Made by a program: the position numbers and the translations under genes. Below the pieces are notes generated by a model, which worked only from the letters and a program-made list of their open reading frames with translations, made no database searches and was not told the origin of the DNA. From the NCBI GenBank assembly GCA_036940085.1, contig JALLBK010000369.1, forward strand, positions 1-37,166: a stretch of DNA of 37,166 nt. The letters run 5' to 3'. Shown piece after piece: positions 1-9,164 of this stretch (position 1 is its first letter; every line of letters begins with the position of its first letter). This DNA comes from Discostella pseudostelligera. Its lineage: Eukaryota > Bacillariophyta > Thalassiosirophyceae > Thalassiosirales > Thalassiosiraceae.

Positions 1-19
1 GCGATAGCGGCGGCGGTCG

Positions 20-622
20 ATGCTCGAGCTCGAGGATCGCAGCAAACGGCATCGTCGATCATCGCACTGTTTTCGAAAGGCAGTACTTATCATCATCATC
101 ATGGACAAACTACGCAACAAGATCAACGCCTTTGGCTTCCTATTCAACCCCGATGGCAGTGTCTACCATCCAGTCTTTTCAAACCTCGACAACTGCTCGT
201 TCACGGTATCAGAGTCCCTCGTTCGCGATCTCGAGTATGCTATGACCATACCGAAAATTCATCCCTGTCGAATCAAATTCTGCGATGAGAAGAAGATGAA
301 TGATGAATTTGGTATTACCACTACTGTCATTGGCTTTTGTGGCATTGCACGTGATACACAGCCTTTTGGGTTTGTCATGCGGAATGGTACCATTGGTTTC
401 AACGAGTTTCAAGATGCGGTATTGGAGGCATTGGTTGTGGGTATCTTACGATGGGGCAATGTGCTTGTATTGGATAACAAGGCCATTCATCGTCATGAGC
501 ATTTCTCGATTCTAGAAGATGTTTTGTTAGAAGTTGGTATCTTTATCATGTTCATGCCGACAGGTTCACCGGACTTGAATCCAATGAAGTCGATGTGGAG
601 AAGGCTACGTCTGAGTATCTGA
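20..622 (+). mobile_element. Decayed DDE transposase fragment (IS630/Tc1-mariner-like)
   Basis: The reading frame resembles the catalytic half of DDE_3/Tc1-mariner-type transposases. An acidic pair lies in KFCDEKKMN, the second Asp in LVLDNKAIHR, and the C-terminal hallmark is SPDLNPMKSMW. In active members the hallmark reads SPDLNPxE-x-W, so the third acidic catalytic residue appears replaced by Lys. The frame stops at 622, just after that motif, and the N-terminal DNA-binding part is absent or lies left of the window. A different frame stays open to about 783, consistent with a frameshift, but I could not tie it to the family. I read this as an inactive remnant. The first ATG at 20 may not be a genuine start. 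Confidence 0.6.
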
Positions 623-1007
623 GAATGAGGTTTGGTAGAGCTGGAAAATACGGACAAGGCGGTATTGTCGAGTCTAAATTTATCCACGCAGAATGTAGGC
701 TTCTGATGACACCATGGTATTCTCGTAGGATAATGATAACGCTAGCATCGCCATCAATAAAGTTTGCAGTTGGTCTCCATTAATCGTCGACACTACTAAA
801 GTCATTTCGATACCAGGATTCCATACTGAAGTTAGGCGCCGAATGACCAAACCGCGTCAAGTCTTAAGTATCTAGCCGAAGAAGATCGGTTGTTGTGTGT
901 GCGCCCATTCCATCCAACAATGACACTTTTGTATTAGTTCAGCAATGACAACCTAATTCGATCAATACAAAACGAACGATACACTTCAGAACTCTAACCT
1001 TCCATCG
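623..1007. other. Intergenic, possible transposon tail
   Basis: This gap separates the transposase remnant from the 3' end of the PdxT gene. Its first ~160 bases stay open in another frame (to 783) and may be degraded transposon. No terminal inverted repeat is visible, so the element's right boundary cannot be fixed. Confidence 0.4.
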
Positions 1008-2030
1008 TCAACAACAACTCTCTCTTTGTTTCTTCGCCTCCAACACCATACCGACAAAATATTCATGCCAGCGAAGATCATCGGCGATCTCGGGATGGAA
1101 GGCCGTGCAGAGTATCTTTCCCTTTTGTACTGCACAAATGACCTCACGTGCGTTGGATTCATCACTTGCTCCTGGTAGGTCTAAACATTCATTACTGGTT
1201 GTCATGTCTGCTTTGCTTCCATCGTCGTTAGAACCCGAGACAGTAGCATTTGTTGTTGTAGTGTCCTCCTTCTTATTGTGTAGACGTACATCCGAATAGG
1301 AAATGCCCCCACCCGCCTTGCGCTCCAAGGCATCCACCACACCCATCTGTACTACATTTTCACCAGAGGCAATTTTGTTTTCCAATTCACGCAATACTAC
1401 CGCCGCGGCACGGCAGGGGGCTGCCACAACCTTACCAAGCACTTGAACGTCAGGCCCAGCGGTTAATATGGCAGGTGCTCGGATGAATACACCTGGAAAT
1501 GGTGAATCACTACCATCCTCATTCGCGCTCCCATCTTTATTGTCATCGTTGGAATGATCCCACCAACAAGCTGGCTTTGGAGGAGGAGGAGGGGTATTCA
1601 TCTCAAAACTCGATATCTGACTACCAAAATAATTCCTACAAACTAATATATCCACCCCACCAATCAAACTCTGTCCTTTGGTAATCACGGCACTGGTACC
1701 GACGCATCGTTCAGCGAGCAGTATCATCCCGGCACATGTCCCCCATGTAGGCTTGTTACTGTTAGTGTTGGTTGGGTCATCACCATGCACAAAGTCTTTT
1801 AATGCATCCCATAATCCATCAGTGGAATCACCAATGAGACCCATGGCGGTGGATTCGCCACCGGGTAAGATGATACCGTCGATTTGGGAGAGTTGATGCG
1901 GACAACGGATTTGGATGGTGATTATGGGTACAGGTGAGTTGATGGATTCAATGGCACGTTGATGCTCTTCGAAGGCGCCTTGGAGGGCGAGGACGCCAAT
2001 GGTTATTGATGGTGGACTGGTGTTGGTCAT
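1008..2030 (-). CDS. PDX2: Pyridoxal 5'-phosphate synthase glutaminase subunit PdxT/Pdx2
   Basis: A class I glutamine amidotransferase that releases ammonia from glutamine for the PdxS/Pdx1 synthase in ribose-5-phosphate-dependent vitamin B6 synthesis. The start GVLALQGAFEEH, the oxyanion loop LPGGEST (about 55-61), the nucleophile Cys99 in GTCAGMILL and the His312-Pro-Glu314 pair in AFHPEIADD make a complete Cys-His-Glu triad. At 340 residues it is much longer than bacterial (~190) or plant (~255) proteins. The extra length is two low-complexity insertions: a Pro run near 147-152 followed by Asp/Asn-rich sequence, and a Thr/Ser/Asn-rich stretch near 255-290. No targeting peptide is evident, so it is probably cytosolic. 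It is single-exon, with ATG at 2028-2030, and divergent from the bL12m gene. The partner PdxS is not in the window. Confidence 0.93.
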   Translation of the reverse strand: MTNTSPPSITIGVLALQGAFEEHQRAIESINSPVPIITIQIRCPHQLSQIDGIILPGGESTAMGLIGDSTDGLWDALKDFVHGDDPTNTNSNKPTWGTCAGMILLAERCVGTSAVITKGQSLIGGVDILVCRNYFGSQISSFEMNTPPPPPKPACWWDHSNDDNKDGSANEDGSDSPFPGVFIRAPAILTAGPDVQVLGKVVAAPCRAAAVVLRELENKIASGENVVQMGVVDALERKAGGGISYSDVRLHNKKEDTTTTNATVSGSNDDGSKADMTTSNECLDLPGASDESNAREVICAVQKGKILCTAFHPEIADDLRWHEYFVGMVLEAKKQRESCC

Positions 2031-2538
2031 GATGATGATAGTGATGGTGATGCCTTATTCATTGAAATTATGTTGGAGTGCGACGCAATACACCTTTAAT
2101 GTAGAACCTAACCTAAAACGATACCAAAGAGATTGAGCGTATCGATGGTACGACGACGGCTTGTGTTCATCGTCATCGTCGACTTGTTTGGCATTTTTCT
2201 GCTTCTGCGGTGGCGGCGGCGATGGTTTCCACGTGTCAGCAAGGTAGCGGACGAGAAAATTGGCGGGAAAAGATACAGAAAGATACTTAGGGTGATGTTG
2301 GAGGAGAGTGCGTTGGGGAAAGATACGTACTTATTGAAATGGGAAAGGTACATAATAGTCATGCTTCCACGTGTAGGAAACCTGGTGGTCGGTCTCATCT
2401 CGGTCTGCCGTGATCACTGCTACCACACCAATACCAACCATACCACTATTACCACCACCTTCTCGTCAGCTAGCTCCCCTTGTCGCTTGGCGCTAATCCA
2501 TCAGACTCTCCACCGACAATAGACGTAATATCAACATC
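2031..2538. promoter_or_regulatory. Bidirectional promoter PDX2 / bL12m
   Basis: A 508-bp head-to-head gap. It contains GGCGGGAA (2262-2269) followed directly by AAGATA, and two CACGTG G-box/E-box cores (2230-2235 and 2368-2373). The same motif combination recurs in other promoters of this window. Open frames here lack support and are treated as chance. Confidence 0.5.
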
Positions 2539-3279
2539 ATGACCCACCGACTAGAATCAGTTGCCGTTGGTGCCTGTCGACGACTTGGCCGGAGCCAACC
2601 ATCGCTCCGTCGCAACCTCCTGCTGCTGCGATCGGACGCATCAATTTCAACATCAACAACACCGGCCGCCATGGCGCCGCAACTAATTACATCCTCACGA
2701 ATCCGACCGGCGTCCATGGCGTCTTTTTCTACCAACGAAATTATAGCAGGAAGTCACTGTCGTCAATTTCATTTCACAACCACTACACGAAACAATGAAG
2801 GCGGCAGTACTCCAACCCCCGCTGCACCTGCACCTCCCGCTGCCGTAAACACTGCTCCATTCGCCTCACCCAAAGTAGAAGCACTCTTCCAAAAAATTCT
2901 ATGGCTTGATATGGTCGAAATCCACCTCCTTGCGGAACTAATTAATGAAAAATTGGGAATTACCATTTCCGATGCCGAACGGGAACGAATGGCACGGGGT
3001 GCCGGCGGTGGGAAGCGATCTGGCGGCGACGATGCCCCAGCAGCGGCCGAGGTAGTTGCGGAGAAGACTATCTTTGATATTAAATTGACTGGATTTGATG
3101 CCAAGAACAAAATCAAGGTGATTAAGGAAGTACGTGCATTGACCAACCTGGGCTTGAAGGAGGCGAAGGAACTAGTCGAGGGTGTGCCAGCGACATTGAA
3201 GAAGAATGTTAAGAAGGAGGAAGCGGAGGAATTGAAGGCCAAATTGGCGGAATTGGGGGCGCAGGTGGATATTGTGTAA
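2539..3279 (+). CDS. Large ribosomal subunit protein bL12, mitochondrial type (L7/L12)
   Basis: The stalk protein bL12, which recruits translation factors to the ribosome. The C-terminal ~70 residues form the typical bL12 C-terminal domain. It begins [20 protein letters not shown], continues with [18 protein letters not shown], and ends [16 protein letters not shown]. An N-terminal dimerisation helix is visible at [20 protein letters not shown], followed by an Ala/Gly hinge. The first ~105 residues are Arg/Ser/Thr-rich with few acidic residues, beginning [20 protein letters not shown], which suggests a mitochondrial presequence. A plastid version is less likely because no ER signal peptide is seen. 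Single exon; ATG at 2539. Confidence 0.9.
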   Translation: MTHRLESVAVGACRRLGRSQPSLRRNLLLLRSDASISTSTTPAAMAPQLITSSRIRPASMASFSTNEIIAGSHCRQFHFTTTTRNNEGGSTPTPAAPAPPAAVNTAPFASPKVEALFQKILWLDMVEIHLLAELINEKLGITISDAERERMARGAGGGKRSGGDDAPAAAEVVAEKTIFDIKLTGFDAKNKIKVIKEVRALTNLGLKEAKELVEGVPATLKKNVKKEEAEELKAKLAELGAQVDIV

Positions 3280-3774
3280 AAGTGAGGGATGGCACCATAT
3301 ATACCTACCAATCGGAAACAAGCACATAATCTCTATCGAAAAAGTGACGGGGAGGACGACACTTCCCTTAGAGAGAGCAATAAAGTTATGTTGCAATTAA
3401 ATCAATGACCGAAATGTTAGTATTTATCGATGTCTGTTTCTATTCATTTCAAAGTGTTGTTGCATTTGAATTTAGCGCCTCTAAATCTCGCAAGTTTTTT
3501 CATTGTTGCTTTTCTTCGCTTTGGACACAGGTGAATTCGACGTTCTGAGAATCCATTGTGCGATGAAGGAAGAGATGAAATAAGTGAAGCACGTTGCAAG
3601 CAGTTCAGGTATGCGTGGAAAGAATATGACGTCTGCAAAGCAAACTGAATGTGTCAATAAGTTAGGGAGCGCTTCAAACAGTGATTGCCATCACACATCA
3701 TATTCAAAGAGTGGCGCCTCGTCTGCAATCAGCTCTCGTCTCGAACGATTGGCCGCTCCGAGGCCGGCATCGTC
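3280..3774. other. Intergenic / 3' UTR and 5' leader
   Basis: This holds the 3' UTR of bL12m and the upstream region of the next gene. Short open frames here lack recognisable features. An upstream exon of the coiled-coil gene could lie here but cannot be demonstrated. Confidence 0.3.
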
Positions 3775-4856
3775 ATGGAGGGGTCCAATCCAATCCAAAT
3801 CAAATGCATCTCCGCCCGGGAAGTATCATCGTCCGGCAGCGATGCAATCAGCACATCTAATGACATGCCGTCGAACAGAGAGAACAAAGAGGCGATGACA
3901 ACCGTCAAGATTTCAGAGAAGTCGCAACCGAATAGCCATGGAGGGAACAGGCGAAGAAGCAAGATGTTCCCAACGACCAAGCGTAACTCTGATGAAATAT
4001 CCGCCCGCGTTGATATCCCAAGCAGCTCTGATGATATGATCAAGAGATACCAACAGTGTCTCACCAATTCCGTTGACACATCTCTGGTTGGCCGACATGA
4101 ACATGAGGCAATAGTGTATAATATCAAACCGATTGGCAAGTCGAACAACTCTTGGGAGGATTGTTGCGAACTCGTCTCCAAACTCGTCGAAATAGACAAT
4201 ATGAAGAAGATGCACGACACTAGAAAGTATGTTTGTCCCCGATGCCGATTTCTACCATTCTATGCTCGGTGAGTGGTTTCACCATTGATCGACCGGAAGT
4301 GAGAGACTTGCATTCGATTCGACTGGAAGCGAAGGAATTGCAATCAGCAGTGCACCAGCTGAAAAAGGAGTTCAACGATTTTCGTCTAGTGGCATCACAG
4401 TCAATAAAACAAGTGAATAAACAGTTGGCGAAGGAGAACCGCTCTTTGGTGAATTACGTCCAGGAGGAAATTAGATTGATGCACAAAGACAGAAAGAATG
4501 GAGACCTATCAAATATGCAACTGGAGTTAGACGATGCCCTATGTGATAACGCGTATCTAAGAGCAAAACTAGTCAGCATGCAAGATGAAGAAACGAGCAA
4601 GATTACAGAGTCCAATCGAAACGATAATATCCGCTCGTGTACTACGGCTCGGTCGGAGAAACAATGGATACCCATCGAGCAAAGCACATATTATCATTCC
4701 TGGTTCAATTATTTGATGAGAATACGACATGTCATCAACGGAAGTATGACTTTAACAAGCCCCAAAACAGACAGTGAAGTTATCTCTTCAGAAATGGCAG
4801 ACGCTGAAAATTTAGAAGTATATCTAGATGCGTACGATTGGATAGAGTTTCCTTAA
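3775..4856 (+). CDS. Hypothetical coiled-coil protein (two exons)
   Basis: I do not recognise the family. Two frames join cleanly across an intron with donor GTATGT at 4227 and acceptor AG at 4302-4303 (77 nt). This gives exons 3775-4226 and 4304-4856 and a 334-residue protein. A 47-nt intron ending at 4273 would also keep frame. The first half is Ser/Asn/Arg-rich and probably disordered. The second half has an amphipathic coiled coil (IRLEAKELQSAVHQLKKEF and beyond, to about YLRAKLVSM) and an acidic C-terminus. The first in-frame ATG is 3775; the frame is open further upstream without ATG, so the 5' end is uncertain. It converges on the cyclin gene with only 67 bp between stops. Confidence 0.5.
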
Positions 4857-4923
4857 CAAAATCAGCCACGGACCATCGAATGCAATTCAATCTTTCTACA
4901 GTACAAGTTGTTACAAAACGCGT

Positions 4924-5947
4924 TCATCCGATGAGGCTAGAGTATCGTCGTTGGCATCCATTCGGTAGTTTCAAGTTGTTGCTCTTGTACACTTTACTAC
5001 ACTCGGAGAAACTCTTGAGGAGGCGACCTCTAATTGCATGCACCGTGGGAGAATCAATATCTAGATCAAACGAATTCGATATTGATCGAACAAATTGGAT
5101 ACACTCATCAAGCGGCGTGCCACCGTCCTTCTCGACTACACCCAAAGAATTCAGAATAGACGCAAGTGCAATTGTTGATTGCCGTAGATTAGGCACAAAG
5201 GCGTAGTCACCCACCGCGAGTTCGGTCTGGAAATGAGAATGTGCATACAGTACAGGAGCAATCGATTCTGCAGACGGAGGTAGGAGCTCAAGAATGTAGT
5301 TCACAAATTGGAGTGTGGTCGGCCCGTTCACTTTCCATTGCAATGCAATCAATATATCATATTCCATGGCTGTAATCTCTTCTGGCGTGTGAAGACCTCT
5401 TGACAGTTTGCTTGTTAAGTTGGCATCTAGCACAACCGGTTCTCTGATCTTTACTGCAATGTACATACATGTCATGGCTGACAAATCGTAATGTGTGGAA
5501 AGAAAGAATGGTAAACAATCAGTATTAAAAGGACCACCACCACTCACAACAAGGAAATAATGGCAAATATAAGAAACACTCACCCGCAAGTTGGTACTCT
5601 CTGCGATCCGTCCTTGCTCGTTCGGCTCGTGGGGTAGTGGCACATAAAAATCTATCAAGGAAGTTCATCGCCACGCTTGCAGTCTCGCGCTGCAACCGTG
5701 TCGAATCTATAACATGAAAGATCCATTCACACATCTTCGAACGGCAAGTTTCGTCTATAATGGTGTTATCCGAATAGCCACTGTCACCTCGACGCATGGC
5801 GTGCACATCATCCAGATAATCATGACAAACATAATGTTCTTCCTGGCGCAGCATCGTCGAGATGCAGTGGAAGATATGATTCTCTTCTATCCCTTGGATG
5901 CTAGATCCTAGCGTGCTTGAAATGGAAAGCATGTTCGTAGTATTCAT
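4924..5947 (-). CDS. Cyclin (cyclin-box protein, two exons)
   Basis: A cyclin-box protein, presumably activating a cyclin-dependent kinase. Exon 1 is 5584-5947, exon 2 is 4924-5477, and the 106-nt intron 5478-5583 has GTGAGT donor and AG acceptor. Splicing gives 305 residues and restores REYQLAAMTCMYIAVKI, the highly conserved third helix of the cyclin fold, across the joint. Earlier helices are KMCEWIFHVID (about 71-81) and RETASVAMNFLDRFL (87-101). The region LHTPEEITAMEYDILIALQW is the fifth helix, leading into a second domain. Diatoms have an expanded set of diatom-specific cyclins, and this short form fits that group better than canonical A/B or D types. No destruction box or LxCxE motif was seen. 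The subclass is inference. Confidence 0.85.
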
Positions 5948-6438
5948 TTAATTGAATCGTTACTTTATGAACAATAGCAGTGTGCCAAGCCGCTTCATAA
6001 GTTGAGGAAGTGTTGTACTCCTATGACTGAGAGCACGTGTGATGGAGTGGCGGAGAGATGAGAACTCCACATCAACATCACATTTCACCACCCACAGACA
6101 GCCCAAGACGCTTCCGGAAGAATCCGGCCAATGACCTGTGGGAGCATAAGTAAAGGTCGGAACGTCGTCGAAGATTTCACACCCGATCCCTTAAGGGAAC
6201 CAAATTCTAGAACACGTCAGAGGTCCAGCTGGTCAGATCATTACCAGTTCCCACGTATTGCGAGAAAGGTTGCCCTTCGCACGGTAACTCAAACCCTTTC
6301 AGTATCTTTTCCAGATCCAGCCTGGCCGCCTCCCGTGCCGACCACCTCACACAAAAAATCAATGATCTCACACAACATTTTTTTAGGCTCGCGCCTTTTT
6401 CGTCTGATCAATGCAATAGCAAAGATTGGATTGCCACG
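5948..6438. promoter_or_regulatory. Bidirectional promoter cyclin / lumenal protein
   Basis: A 491-bp head-to-head gap. One CACGTG core is visible at 6034-6039. A 103-codon frame beginning at 6131 overlaps the next start and ends there; it has no recognisable features and is treated as untranslated leader. Confidence 0.35.
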
Positions 6439-7410
6439 ATGACTTCGACCAATCAACACATCGGGAGGCAAACAAATAGCCGTAGGGCGACCCTACTAGC
6501 GTTGATCACGATATGTGCCGGATATGACCTGAGTTGGTGTAGTCAGAGTTTATGTTGTGCCTTTGTTATCCCATCGGAGACGGCGACGATGACGTGCCAA
6601 CGCCAATACCCTTCGACGTCGACGACGATCTCCAAACTCATGTCAAGAGACATTGCAGATGAAACTGAAATGATTACAATGTCGGTCAAACCAGCAAAAG
6701 TGTCACCACGTCAAGCAGTGGTGGTGCGCAGACCTATACTCTCCGTCTGCGCAAATGCTTTTGCGTCGGCTATTTTCAGTGCACCTGTTCTTCCATTATG
6801 TCCTCCGCCGGCCAACGCCGACTTTGCACCGGGTGGCACCCTCCTAGATCGGGAAGTATCAATCACCTACGGTAATTTGGAGGCATCACCCACTCGAGCG
6901 CGAGACAATTCCAATGTCATTTTTCCACAGGACAATTACTACAAATTTGGTGCCGCCGCGCGATGGATACTTCCTCCTGGCAGTACCGATTACCCATTGA
7001 CGATACCCTTTGTTCCAAGCCAACGGAGGTATGATGCGCTTAAGAAGTATGGTCCAAAGGTCAAACAAGCCGTCGATGCCATTGTACGGATTGGTTCGTC
7101 GTCAACAACAGCAGACAATGTACCAGAACGCACCGATCCATCGTACCAATTACGCTCGCTGGGTCTCATTGCCGATTCTTTCCTTGCATCGGATAATACT
7201 GGAACAACCAATGAGTTGATGCTTGCACGATGGTACATTAATGAAATGTATTTGCGCATTGGTGATTACCGGGATGCATTGGTGAGAGGAGATGCCAAGG
7301 AGGCCAAGGGATGTTATGACTGCCTGACGAAGGCGATGAATTCGTACCTTAGTTTGTTGAATCGATCGATTACAATCAAGGTTGGGGATCAATTTGGTTA
7401 TATTATATGA
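6439..7410 (+). CDS. Thylakoid lumen protein of unknown family, four-helix (PsbQ-like fold possible)
   Basis: A 323-residue plastid protein. The N-terminus has a hydrophobic stretch ATLLALITICAGYDLSW, then CCAFVIPS, resembling the diatom ASAFAP site with Phe at +1. A second signal at about 95-128 has a basic pair (VVVRRPILSV), a hydrophobic core and a PPANA cleavage site before DFAPGG, which points to the thylakoid lumen. The mature part looks mostly helical, with segments at RRYDALKKYGPKVKQAVDAI, YQLRSLGLIADSFL, LMLARWYINEMYLRIGDY and GCYDCLTKAMNSYLSLLNR. That suggests a four-helix bundle like PsbQ or Psb31, but I see no diagnostic motif. ATG at 6439. It is divergent from the cyclin gene. 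Confidence 0.65.
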   Translation: MTSTNQHIGRQTNSRRATLLALITICAGYDLSWCSQSLCCAFVIPSETATMTCQRQYPSTSTTISKLMSRDIADETEMITMSVKPAKVSPRQAVVVRRPILSVCANAFASAIFSAPVLPLCPPPANADFAPGGTLLDREVSITYGNLEASPTRARDNSNVIFPQDNYYKFGAAARWILPPGSTDYPLTIPFVPSQRRYDALKKYGPKVKQAVDAIVRIGSSSTTADNVPERTDPSYQLRSLGLIADSFLASDNTGTTNELMLARWYINEMYLRIGDYRDALVRGDAKEAKGCYDCLTKAMNSYLSLLNRSITIKVGDQFGYII

Positions 7411-7811
7411 TGTATTATGATAGCTGTTGCTTCAGCAATAGGTGGTGGTGTTGATTAGACGTTGGAGAGAGTGGATGATGGAGGGAGGAGCGAGCATGGG
7501 TCGTTACGCTTTTCCCGCCTACAACATTTCCCGCCAATTCATATCTTATTGTCTTTAAGTATCTTTTCCCACCGCGATCTATCGATTTCCCTAAGTATCT
7601 TTTCGCACCCGAATCTGTGCTAGCTCTTGAAGATCTTTTCTTCCCACCAAAAATCATCGGGTCTCGATGGCGATGGTGCACTCCTCGGGCTCTTTTCGTC
7701 GCACACCACAACACACATGGCCTATGGTATTGCCTTCGGGAATCCGCTCCGCCTACGCTAGTTCCATTGCCATAATCGCTCTCACCGAGCCTCTTCCATT
7801 CCACCATCATA
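7411..7811. promoter_or_regulatory. Promoter region of methylthioribose kinase
   Basis: Two inverted copies of the recurring motif, TTCCCGCC at 7512-7519 and 7528-7535, lie 16 bp apart about 280-300 bp upstream of the next ATG. They are followed by repeated AAGTATCTTTTCCCACC/AAGTATCTTTTCGCACC-like sequence (about 7557-7610). Confidence 0.45.
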
Positions 7812-9005
7812 ATGTCGCCTCCACAAGATGACAAACGCGAAGCCATACTTCTCACTCAAGATACGGTCACCGACTACGTCACCCAGCATGCCTCCGACAT
7901 CAACGTGTTCCCACCCGGTGCCACTCTCACAGCCACGGCAATTCAGGGTGGCAACGTCAACTTTGCATTCTGCGTCCAATCTTCATGTGGCAAGACCGTA
8001 TTCGTAAAGCAGGCTCCTGAATATGTTGCCGTCTTCGGACCAGATGGATTTCCTTTAACGTCAACACGAATTGAGAAGGAGGTTTCAATATTGAAGGAAT
8101 GGAAGTCCATTCTTGGAGATGAAGCGGATACATTTCTGCCCAAGCTGTACTACTTTGATTGTCAGAATAAAGTATTCGTTATGGAATTTCTGGAGGGTTT
8201 CATCCTATTGGATCATCATCTCGTGACAAATCCAGATCGTACCACTGATGTACTCATCGCATCGCAATTGGGAGAGTTTATGGCTCGAACACATCTTGCT
8301 ACCCACTCTTCCAAGATTTCATCTGAGCGGGCTGCATTCTTAACTGCGGAGTATGAAAATAGGGCATTGAGAGATATCCAGCTCGAGTTTGTTTTTACCA
8401 AGGCGTACAAGGAGGTGTCGACACAGACCTCGAGGGGATTGAATGTGGATGACCAATTCCTAGCGGAGATTGAGGCATTAAAGTCACGATACAATGGAGA
8501 GAGTGGTGCGGGGGATATGTGTTTGTGTCATGGTGATTTGCATCCTGGATCAGTCATGGTGACGACCGGATCGGACGCTCAAGTGAGAGTGATCGATCCA
8601 GAGTTTACCGTGTATGGTCCACCTGGTCTCGACGTGGGCAGCTTGCTTTCGGGATATATTTTGGCAGCAGTGCATCAATCCCATGCTAGTACTGACGCAG
8701 AAACTGTCGCATCTATCGTCCAAGGTGTAGCCGCGGCATGGGAGACGTACAAGAAGGCTATGGTGAGCGGTGGGATATCTGATGAACTCATTCGAGAGAT
8801 TGAAGTTGAGACGGTTGGCTTCGCTGTCGCAGAGGTGTGCCGCACAGCACTTGGTCACGCAGGGATGCGGCTGTGGTTGCAATTCGACGAGGCAGAAGTG
8901 AAAGAGGTGGCTGTTCAGAGTGCATTGACGATCGTTCAAAAGTGTATGACAGCTAGGCACACTGATGGCATGCAAGTCTTGTTCGATTGTCTCGGTGCAC
9001 TGTAA
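7812..9005 (+). CDS. mtnK: 5-methylthioribose kinase
   Basis: Phosphorylates 5-methylthioribose to the 1-phosphate using ATP in the methionine salvage (Yang) cycle, as in plants and many bacteria. The protein is 397 residues, the usual MTR kinase length. Motifs in order are the P-loop-like IQGGNVNFAFCV, the lysine strand VFVKQAPEYV, hinge VFVMEFLEGF, catalytic loop LCHGDLHPGSVMV (about residue 240) and the metal-binding VIDPEFTVYGPPGLDVGSLL. These match the MTR kinase branch of the APH/choline kinase fold. No targeting sequence is seen, so it is probably cytosolic. ATG at 7812 is preceded by an in-frame stop-rich leader. It is convergent with the eEF2K gene. Confidence 0.93.
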   Translation: MSPPQDDKREAILLTQDTVTDYVTQHASDINVFPPGATLTATAIQGGNVNFAFCVQSSCGKTVFVKQAPEYVAVFGPDGFPLTSTRIEKEVSILKEWKSILGDEADTFLPKLYYFDCQNKVFVMEFLEGFILLDHHLVTNPDRTTDVLIASQLGEFMARTHLATHSSKISSERAAFLTAEYENRALRDIQLEFVFTKAYKEVSTQTSRGLNVDDQFLAEIEALKSRYNGESGAGDMCLCHGDLHPGSVMVTTGSDAQVRVIDPEFTVYGPPGLDVGSLLSGYILAAVHQSHASTDAETVASIVQGVAAAWETYKKAMVSGGISDELIREIEVETVGFAVAEVCRTALGHAGMRLWLQFDEAEVKEVAVQSALTIVQKCMTARHTDGMQVLFDCLGAL

Positions 9006-9164
9006 AGAATGTTCTTGCACCACAGTTCATATGAGTGGTATTATTTCTGTGGAATAGGTTCTCTCCGTTATTGATTCAAGATAAAGAAGTGATGTTAAGT
9101 AATTTATCTAACTTTGTAACCCTCACTAAGATCTGTTGTGGACGTTGTCGGCACGATCCCTTCC

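Noticed and set aside
2133..2522. 129-codon plus-strand frame in the PDX2/bL12m promoter
   Set aside because: No ATG at its start and no homology signal; it overlaps motif-rich promoter sequence.
3729..4220. 163-codon minus-strand frame over the coiled-coil gene
   Set aside because: Antisense to a spliced frame with a convincing coiled coil; hydrophobic content is a mirror of Ser/Asp-rich coding sequence.
6131..6442. 103-codon frame upstream of the lumenal gene
   Set aside because: It ends at the downstream start codon and shows no protein-like pattern, though an upstream ORF role cannot be excluded.
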